7,882 bases of DNA from an uncultured Devosia sp. GTDB taxonomy: Bacteria > Pseudomonadota > Alphaproteobacteria > Rhizobiales > Devosiaceae. Below the pieces are notes generated by a model. That model had not been told where the DNA came from and made no database searches. It was given only the letters and a program-made list of their open reading frames with translations. The position numbers and the translations under genes were made by a program. The stretch is from contig CAKTFF010000085.1 in assembly GCA_934553185.1 (NCBI GenBank), forward strand, positions 1-7,882, in the 5' to 3' direction. This document shows positions 1 through 4,353 of the stretch, in pieces; within the stretch, counting starts at the first letter, position 1, and each line of letters opens with the position of its first letter.

Positions 1-392
1 CCGAACTGGCCGTTATACATCCAGCCCCACATGAAGATGCCGATGGCCATGGGCACGATCCAGGGCGGCATGGTGAGGACGCGGAACAGCGTTTGGCCGG
101 GCACGGCGGCATTGAGCAGCACGGCGCCGAACATGCCGATGATCATCTTGAGCGCGACCGAAAAAAAGGTCCAGACCAAGGTGCGGATGATGATCTCGGT
201 GAAGTTGCCGGCGCCGAAGACGCGCTGGTAATTGGCCCAGCCGACAAAGTCGTAGGTAGGACGCAAGGCGGCATTGGTGAAGGAAAGAACCACCGTGTCG
301 AACAGCGGATAGGCAACGATGGCGAGGATGTAGATGAGGGCCGGCGCCAGCAGCAGGAGAGCGAAGGTGACGGCGCTGCGGCTGGCGGTCAT
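1..392 (-). CDS. Sugar ABC transporter permease, MalF/UgpA type (5' part only)
   Basis: This is an inner-membrane subunit of a binding-protein-dependent ABC importer, most likely for a sugar or related polyol. The window holds the first 130 codons, and the gene runs off the left edge. A very hydrophobic segment (about residues 9-30, containing LLLLAPALIYILAIVAYPL) is followed by a polar stretch with SFTN and FVGWANYQRVFG, typical of the loop after TM1 in MalF/UgpA permeases. TM2 spans about 68-95 and another hydrophobic segment, with the PPWIVPMAIGIFMWGWMYN signature, about 107-126. The EAA cytoplasmic loop would lie beyond the edge. The ATG at 392 is preceded by a strong Shine-Dalgarno GAGGAG (399-404) with 6-nt spacing. 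It appears to be the first gene of its transcript, so a binding-protein gene would have to lie downstream or elsewhere. The substrate is unknown. Family assignment is firm; sugar specificity is inferred from family resemblance. Confidence 0.9.
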   Translation of the reverse strand, partial: MTASRSAVTFALLLLAPALIYILAIVAYPLFDTVVLSFTNAALRPTYDFVGWANYQRVFGAGNFTEIIIRTLVWTFFSVALKMIIGMFGAVLLNAAVPGQTLFRVLTMPPWIVPMAIGIFMWGWMYNGQF

Positions 393-558
393 ACGTGGCT
401 CCTCAGTTCGCAGGGGCGGGAGCAGCGCCGCACTGCCCAGGGGAGGTGCAGCGAACCGGTTGATCGCCAAAGCCGATAGTGCGCAGCCGCATGTTTTTCT
501 GCCTTGCTCAAGACAGCCGACCTGGGAAAGATCGGCAGGTTTTCGCCCGTGATAGTGG

Positions 559-588
559 AGACTAGGATCGTTATCGAAGCCATGTCAA
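559..588 (-). promoter_or_regulatory. Candidate promoter for the ABC permease gene
   Basis: Reading the minus strand, a perfect TTGACA (588-583) is followed after 18 nt by TAGTCT (564-559), a weak match to a -10 box. Transcription would start near 552 and leave a leader of about 160 nt before the permease ATG at 392. The -35 match is exact, but the -10 is poor and the spacing one base longer than ideal, so the promoter may depend on an activator. This is a prediction from pattern only. Confidence 0.4.
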
Positions 589-600
589 CACGAATTGCCG

Positions 601-617
601 ACCAATACAATACCAAT
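601..617. repeat. Direct repeat ACCAAT-N5-ACCAAT upstream of the permease promoter
   Basis: ACCAAT occurs at 601-606 and again at 612-617, an 11-bp period, or about one helical turn. On the minus strand it reads ATTGGT...ATTGGT and lies about 12 bp upstream of the TTGACA box, around -50 to -65 from the predicted start site, where activators often bind. The minus-strand half AAATTGGTAT resembles half of an ExuR/UxuR-like GntR operator as I recall it, but the second half is in direct rather than inverted orientation. Regulatory function is inference. Confidence 0.3.
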
Positions 618-693
618 TTAAGCCACCCCGCAACCTGACGCAGAAGACGGCAAGAAGCTGAATTTGTGAGCGTTTTTGTTGTCCTGCTCAGCG

Positions 694-715
694 AAGCAAA
701 GTGTGGACATTGCTT
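694..715. promoter_or_regulatory. 22-bp imperfect palindrome, candidate operator
   Basis: Arms AAGCAA (694-699) and TTGCTT (710-715) are exact inverted complements. Inside them GT (701-702) and AC (707-708) also pair, so 16 of the 22 positions are symmetric. The site lies 110 bp upstream of the preferred ATG of the NTF2-like gene (826) and about 100 bp upstream of the permease -35 box. That position suits a dimeric repressor or activator controlling the plus-strand genes. The hairpin is too weak and the 3' side too poor in T for a terminator. Confidence 0.4.
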
Positions 716-825
716 TGAGGAGAAGGCACTTTCCCACCACTGGTATTCATCTGGTCTTTCCCCAAGCCAGGGGAGCCATGATCGATGAAGGCCGTTCCAA
801 CCGTTCCACCAAGAGGCGCCAATTC

Positions 826-1302
826 ATGCCAAGCACCAATCCCTTCGCCAACGATCCGGACCGCAGCGCCATCTGGGACATGCTGGTGGCGCGCGATATT
901 GCGGCCTTCGTGGCGGCGGACTGGAGCATGGTGGAAGGTGACTTCATCAAGGAGGGCTTTCTGGGGATTAATGGCGGAAAATCTGGCAATCCCGATGACT
1001 GGCGGATTAGCTTCCCGACGCTCCAAGCCTATCGCGACGACTGGATCCGGCAGGCGCAGGCCAGCCGAAAGCTCGATTATGCGGAAGACGTGCTCGACGG
1101 CATCCACCGCGCCACACGCCTGACCGAAATCGAGATCAATGGCGACATCGCCATCGCGCATAAAAAGTTCGATGGCGTGATCGCCCTCCGCGATGGGGGG
1201 CAGGATATCCTCAACTGGCAGACGATCTATTTCTGCCGCCGGGTGGGCGGACATTGGAAGCTCACCGGTTTCACCGGCTACTTGCCTTACCCTATGGGGT
1301 GA
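826..1302 (+). CDS. NTF2/SnoaL-like small protein
   Basis: This predicted cytoplasmic protein of 158 aa has no signal peptide or membrane segment. The pattern is that of the cone-shaped NTF2/SnoaL fold: an N-terminal helix (DRSAIWDMLVARDIAAFVAADWSMV, about residues 12-36), a middle section with FPTLQAYRDDWIRQA (63-77), then strand-rich segments ATRLTEIEINGDIAIAHKKF (96-115) and WQTIYFCRRVGGHWKLTGFTGYL (131-153). The last is the usual 'reads the result of a full turn' strand pair ending in HWKLTGF. Family members range from isomerases and cyclases to non-catalytic ligand binders, so no reaction can be named. The ATG at 826 is chosen because AGAGG (812-816) lies 9 nt upstream; the ATG at 778 has a GGGGAG only 2 nt away and would add 16 residues. 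An SDR oxidoreductase follows 67 bp downstream on the same strand, so the two may act on the same small molecule. Confidence 0.7.
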   Translation: MPSTNPFANDPDRSAIWDMLVARDIAAFVAADWSMVEGDFIKEGFLGINGGKSGNPDDWRISFPTLQAYRDDWIRQAQASRKLDYAEDVLDGIHRATRLTEIEINGDIAIAHKKFDGVIALRDGGQDILNWQTIYFCRRVGGHWKLTGFTGYLPYPMG

Positions 1303-1340
1303 TAGCCCCCGGTAACCAAACATAATCAGATGCGTTGCGC

Positions 1341-1362
1341 CTCCAACAGCTAAGCATTGGAG
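1341..1362 (+). promoter_or_regulatory. Inverted repeat overlapping the SDR ribosome binding site
   Basis: CTCCAA (1341-1346) and TTGGAG (1357-1362) are exact inverted complements separated by 10 nt. The right arm contains the GGAG of the Shine-Dalgarno sequence GGAGAG (1359-1364) that serves the ATG at 1370. In RNA this would be a 6-bp hairpin hiding the ribosome binding site; in DNA it could be an operator. Its geometry (6-10-6) is the same as that of the palindrome at 694-715, and both share CAA-N8-CATTG. Function is inference. Confidence 0.35.
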
Positions 1363-1369
1363 AGCATCC

Positions 1370-2149
1370 ATGGAATTTCAGGACAAGGTTGCGGTGGTCA
1401 CGGGCGCTGGCTCGGGCATCGGTAAGGCTGCCGCCGTGCGGCTCGCCGCCGGCGGGGCAAAGGTCGTGGTGATCAGCAGGACGGCCGAAGAGATCGAAGC
1501 GACGCGCGACGAGATCGTCGCGGCAGGCGGGCAAGCGCTGTCGCTGGTCGCCGATGTGTCCCAGCAAGACGACATGCGCTCCATGGTGGAACAGGCGCTG
1601 TCGCAATACGGGCGGATCGATATCGTGGTGGCCAATGCCGGAATCAACGGCACCTGGGCGCCGATCGACGATCTCACCGTGGAGGAATGGGACAAGACCA
1701 TGGAGGTGAACCTGCGCGGCACCTTTTTGACGCTGCACCACACGGTGCCCTCGCTTAAAAAGCAGGGCGGGTCGATCATCATCATATCCTCGATCAACGG
1801 CAACCGCACCTTTACCTCGGCGGGCGCGACGGCCTATTCGGCGACCAAGGCGGCGCAGGTCGCCATGGCGAAGCAGCTGTCGCTGGAACTGGGTAAGCAT
1901 GGCATCAGGGTCAATGCCGTCTGCCCGGGCGCCATCGACACCGAGATCAGCGACAATACCGACAAGCGCAATGCCGAAGAGGCCGAAGTGCCGGTTGAAT
2001 TCGCCGAAGGAGATATCCCAATCACCGGCGGCAAGCCGGGCGAAAGCAAGGACGTGGCTGATGTGATCGCCTTTCTGGCGTCCGATGCTTCGCGGCACGT
2101 CACGGGCGTGCCGATCTATGTGGATGGCGGGCAGTCGCTGTTGCGCTAG
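1370..2149 (+). CDS. SDR-family NAD(P)-dependent oxidoreductase
   Basis: This is a classical short-chain dehydrogenase/reductase of 259 aa, the usual length, expected to be a cytoplasmic tetramer oxidising or reducing an alcohol/ketone with NAD(P). The cofactor-binding TGAGSGIG is at residues 11-18, with Arg37 after the second strand (ISRT), which favours NADP(H) over NAD(H). ADV (61-63) contacts adenine, and the NNAG motif appears as ANAG (88-91). The catalytic tetrad reads Asn114, Ser141 (in IISSING), Tyr156 and Lys160 (YSATK). Ser to Tyr is 15 residues rather than the common 13, matching the SSINGNRTFT..GATAY subgroup. CPGAIDTEI follows, and the C-terminus YVDGGQSLLR is typical. The ATG at 1370 has GGAGAG 5 nt upstream. 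It may be co-transcribed with the NTF2-like gene 67 bp upstream. It ends in a 4-bp overlap with the convergent regulator gene. The substrate is unknown. Confidence 0.92.
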   Translation: MEFQDKVAVVTGAGSGIGKAAAVRLAAGGAKVVVISRTAEEIEATRDEIVAAGGQALSLVADVSQQDDMRSMVEQALSQYGRIDIVVANAGINGTWAPIDDLTVEEWDKTMEVNLRGTFLTLHHTVPSLKKQGGSIIIISSINGNRTFTSAGATAYSATKAAQVAMAKQLSLELGKHGIRVNAVCPGAIDTEISDNTDKRNAEEAEVPVEFAEGDIPITGGKPGESKDVADVIAFLASDASRHVTGVPIYVDGGQSLLR

Positions 2150-2841
2150 GGGCGCGTCTCGCCCGCTTCCAGTTCGGCGAGGTAAGTCCGCAGCAAACTG
2201 GCGCGCCGGGGGCGAAAGCTCTGGTGGGCCAGTTCAGCATGGCGGATGCGGTCGACCCGAAACATGCGGAAAGCGTCGCGCAGGCAGCACCAGGACAGCA
2301 CCGTTAAAGCGTGGTCGGTGTAAACCAGGGCGAGCGGCAGAATGGTGCGCTCGGTCACTGCATCGTTCTTGTCGCTATAGCTGATGGCGAGCGCTTCTTC
2401 CTGCCAGCAGGCATCACGGATGGTTTGGAGGTCGAGGCTGGTATGCGCATGCGCATCGGGGCGGTAGACGCGCGAAACGGCGTGGAACAGGTGTTGCTCG
2501 CGCTCATCGGGTAAGGTGGCCGCAACCTTGGCGAGAACGTCGCTTGCGGCACGCGCCAGCGCAGGGTCGCCCATGTGGCGCACGGCGGCAAGGCCCAGAG
2601 CGATGGCTTCGATCTCGGTGCGACCAAAGGTTTGCGGCGGCAGCGCATAGTCCTCAACAAGGCGATAGCCATAGCCGCGTTCGCCTTCGATGCGGGCCCC
2701 TGCCGCACGCAGGCTATCGATATCGCGATAAAGCGAGCGCAACGACACTTCCGTTTCATTGGCGAGACGCTGGGCCGTGATCGGCGCTGGCATAACGCGC
2801 ATGGCTTGAAGGAGGCGAAAGAGGCGATCGGGTCGAGCCAT
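2146..2841 (-). CDS. YafY-type transcriptional regulator (HTH + WYL-like domain)
   Basis: This DNA-binding regulator of 231 aa has an N-terminal DeoR-like winged helix-turn-helix (about residues 4-62: LFRLLQAMR, ITAQRLANETEVSLRSLYRDI, wing GERGYGYRL). A helical connector with FGRTEIEAIALGLAAVR follows (72-88), then a WYL-like sensor domain ending in FRMFRVDRIR (191-200). At the WYL position it reads LTV before LSWCCLRDAF, so the signature W-Y-L triplet is not conserved, as in part of the YafY group. WYL domains sense small ligands or nucleic-acid-derived signals in the families studied; the ligand here is unknown. I take the ATG at 2841; a TTG two codons upstream is possible. The gene is divergent from a VOC protein gene across 77 bp, an arrangement that suggests it controls that gene and itself through the palindrome at 2847-2867. 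Confidence 0.88.
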   Translation of the reverse strand: MARPDRLFRLLQAMRVMPAPITAQRLANETEVSLRSLYRDIDSLRAAGARIEGERGYGYRLVEDYALPPQTFGRTEIEAIALGLAAVRHMGDPALARAASDVLAKVAATLPDEREQHLFHAVSRVYRPDAHAHTSLDLQTIRDACWQEEALAISYSDKNDAVTERTILPLALVYTDHALTVLSWCCLRDAFRMFRVDRIRHAELAHQSFRPRRASLLRTYLAELEAGETRP

Positions 2842-2846
2842 GATCA

Positions 2847-2867
2847 AACTGCCGGAAAGTGTCAGTT
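2847..2867. promoter_or_regulatory. 21-bp imperfect palindrome between the regulator and VOC genes
   Basis: AACTG (2847-2851) and CAGTT (2863-2867) are exact inverted complements with 11 nt between. A further C/G pair (2853 and 2861) makes the form AACTGnC-N7-GnCAGTT. The site begins 6 bp from the regulator ATG and lies 51 bp upstream of the VOC ATG. It is the best candidate operator in this 77-bp divergent region and would suit a dimeric YafY-type protein repressing both genes. A TATACC at 2877-2882 could be part of the rightward promoter, but no good -35 box accompanies it. Confidence 0.4.
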
Positions 2868-2918
2868 GGCCGCTTCTATACCAGTTGGATCAGATCACAC
2901 CAGCAAGGCAGAGAGCCA

Positions 2919-3344
2919 ATGACCATCAAGACCACGACCCATCTCAACTTCCGCGGTGATGCCCGCGCGGCGCTTCAATTCTACCAAACTGTTTTCGGCG
3001 GCGAACTCACTTTGGTGTCCTATCGCGATGCCGGCAATGTCGCCAATGCTCAGGAGGCCGAGCAGATCATGTGGGGACAGGTCATCTCGCCCGAAGGCTT
3101 TCACATCATGGCCTATGACGTTCCATCGCAGATGGAGTGGCATGCCGGGCAAATCCCGGTCTTCGTGTCAGTGCGTGGCTCCGACCACGACGAAATCACC
3201 CGCTACTGGGAAGGGCTCCAAGCCGGCGCTACGGTGATCCAGCCGCTGGCACCAGCAGGCTGGGCGCCGCTTTATGGCATGCTCCGGGATCGGTTCGGCA
3301 TCACCTGGGTGCTCGATATCTCCCTTGCGTACACACCGGCATAA
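2919..3344 (+). CDS. VOC-superfamily protein, PhnB/glyoxalase-like
   Basis: This small cytoplasmic protein of 141 aa is from the vicinal oxygen chelate superfamily, in the PhnB-like branch. The opening strand and helix HLNFRGDARAALQFYQTVFGGEL (residues 8-30) match the family's 'F..ARAA..FY...FGGE' pattern. The second half-module includes IPVFVSVRGSDHDEI (79-93), YWEGLQAGATVIQPLA (96-111), and the closing GMLRDRFGITWVLDI (120-134), equivalent to the usual 'D.FGV.W' ending. Members include glyoxalases, fosfomycin-type resistance proteins and many uncharacterised binding proteins; the exact reaction cannot be assigned. The ATG at 2919 fits the family N-terminus, with GAGAG 4 nt upstream; an in-frame ATG at 2859 would add 20 residues but lie inside the putative operator. 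The gene is divergent from a YafY-type regulator and ends 2 nt before the stop of the convergent glycosidase-like gene. Confidence 0.85.
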   Translation: MTIKTTTHLNFRGDARAALQFYQTVFGGELTLVSYRDAGNVANAQEAEQIMWGQVISPEGFHIMAYDVPSQMEWHAGQIPVFVSVRGSDHDEITRYWEGLQAGATVIQPLAPAGWAPLYGMLRDRFGITWVLDISLAYTPA

Positions 3345-3346
3345 GT

Positions 3347-4345
3347 TCAGCGCGCGCGGAACAGGGAGAGATCGTGGTCCTGATGGAGAGCATGGCTGAG
3401 GGCGGGATCGACGCCCCCGTCCTTGCGGATCAAGCCATGGCTCCACCTGTTGCGCGAGCGCGGACGCTGCCAGGGCGGGCAATCAACGATCGGGTACCAG
3501 CAAAGGCCCGCAACTTCGACGCCTTGGAGCGACGCCTGCCTGATCTGGTCCATCACATGCCAGAACCAGTCGGCCTTGTTGAAGCCGGGATGGCGGCGAT
3601 GGTGGATGGGATGGCCATCGTGCCAGCTGGTTTCGCTGAGGAGGATCGGCTTGCCATAGCGGCGCCAGGTCTTGAGCAGGACCTTGAGCAAAGAGGTGCG
3701 GGCGGTGTGGGGATAGTAATTGATCCCCACTATGTCCACGACCCCTGCCCCCACCAGCCGATCGGTGGCGGCGAACTGCCGTTCGCCGATACCGGTAATG
3801 GGGTCGGTGGAGAGAAGGCGAACATCGGGATGGTGATCGCGCGCCACGCGGGCCATGGTGATGGCCAGATCGACGGCATGTTCCCAAGCCATGCCGGCGA
3901 GCATGGGATAAAGCATCGGCTCGTTGACCGGGCAGATCCAGAACGGTTGGCCGTGATCGGCGAGCGTGGCGCAGTGCCGGGCATGGCCCACCCAATCGGG
4001 GGGCGGATCATAATGGTTGAGGTCCCAGATCACCTGCATGCCTGACTGCGCCGCTGTTGCGAGGCGCGCAGGGGCATCGTGCCGCCAGGGGAGGCCGTCG
4101 CGGGCGGTATGAAGGCCATGGTGGCGGGCGGTCTGGTAATGCTCAGCCATGCGGACATGGGGCAGGTGCGCAGTGGTGACCAGCAGGTCGTGCCCGTTCC
4201 ATCCAAGATGGCCGCATTCAAAGCCCGCCATGATCGGGGACGCAAAGCGGTTTGGCGCAGGCTCTTTTGCCTGCGCATCAAAATAGCTGAAAAGGTCGGT
4301 CGGATCGAAAGAGAGAATCGCTGCTGCTCCTCTGGCGAGGAACAA
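3347..4345 (-). CDS. Reduced clan GH-A (GH1-like) glycosidase-family protein
   Basis: This TIM-barrel glycosidase-like protein has up to 332 aa. The barrel markers appear in order: GFECGH (41-46), ARDGLPW (81-87), GMQVIWDLNHYDPP (102-115), the acid/base strand FWICPVNEP with Glu142, VDIVGINYYPHT (203-214), the nucleophile strand YGKPILLSETSW with Glu238, and VAGLCWYPIVDCPPW (278-292). Both expected catalytic glutamates are present. The same markers occur in the C-terminal half of the upstream gene product, so the two are paralogues, but only 96 residues separate the glutamates here against 149 there; GH1 enzymes are usually over 430 aa. No signal peptide is visible, so a cytoplasmic role is likely. 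The start is uncertain: TTG at 4345 lacks a Shine-Dalgarno; an AGAGGAG sits 8 nt before an ATT at 4318; the first ATG is at 4231, just before the barrel. It is last in the operon, at most 8 nt after the preceding stop if TTG is used. Confidence 0.8.
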   Translation of the reverse strand: MFLARGAAAILSFDPTDLFSYFDAQAKEPAPNRFASPIMAGFECGHLGWNGHDLLVTTAHLPHVRMAEHYQTARHHGLHTARDGLPWRHDAPARLATAAQSGMQVIWDLNHYDPPPDWVGHARHCATLADHGQPFWICPVNEPMLYPMLAGMAWEHAVDLAITMARVARDHHPDVRLLSTDPITGIGERQFAATDRLVGAGVVDIVGINYYPHTARTSLLKVLLKTWRRYGKPILLSETSWHDGHPIHHRRHPGFNKADWFWHVMDQIRQASLQGVEVAGLCWYPIVDCPPWQRPRSRNRWSHGLIRKDGGVDPALSHALHQDHDLSLFRAR

Positions 4346-4353
4346 ACAGGAAA

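Larger units (their letters stand above)
393..825. other. Divergent intergenic region
   Basis: This is the leader and control region between the minus-strand permease and the plus-strand NTF2-like gene. Part of it (about 470-720) is visibly less GC-rich than the flanking genes. It contains a candidate minus-strand promoter (559-588), a direct ACCAAT repeat (601-617) and a 22-bp imperfect palindrome (694-715), each listed separately. Short open frames exist here (for example a 75-codon one on the minus strand over 389-616), but their translations resemble nothing I recognise and one overlaps the permease ribosome binding site, so I do not call them genes. I see no convincing terminator or structured RNA. 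Confidence 0.6.

Noticed and set aside
389..616. Minus-strand 75-codon frame in the permease leader as a possible leader peptide
   Set aside because: It covers the permease ribosome binding site and start, contains the putative promoter within its own sequence, and has no supported start signal.
688..1371. Minus-strand frame of 227 codons opposite the NTF2-like gene
   Set aside because: It has no recognisable domain; the plus-strand frame has a typical NTF2/SnoaL pattern and a ribosome binding site.
1292..2098. Minus-strand frame of 268 codons opposite the SDR gene
   Set aside because: It is antisense to a complete SDR with all catalytic residues; its translation is rich in Arg/His/Gly, typical of shadow frames.
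3137..4045. Plus-strand frame of 302 codons overlapping the VOC gene end and the GH-like gene
   Set aside because: It overlaps two better supported genes and its translation resembles no family; the minus-strand frame has both catalytic glutamates and barrel motifs.
4346..4353. Possible frameshift splitting an originally longer GT-GH-GH protein
   Set aside because: The fusion ends cleanly after a full barrel with its C-terminal helices, and the next gene begins with its own barrel start, so two genes are the simpler reading.
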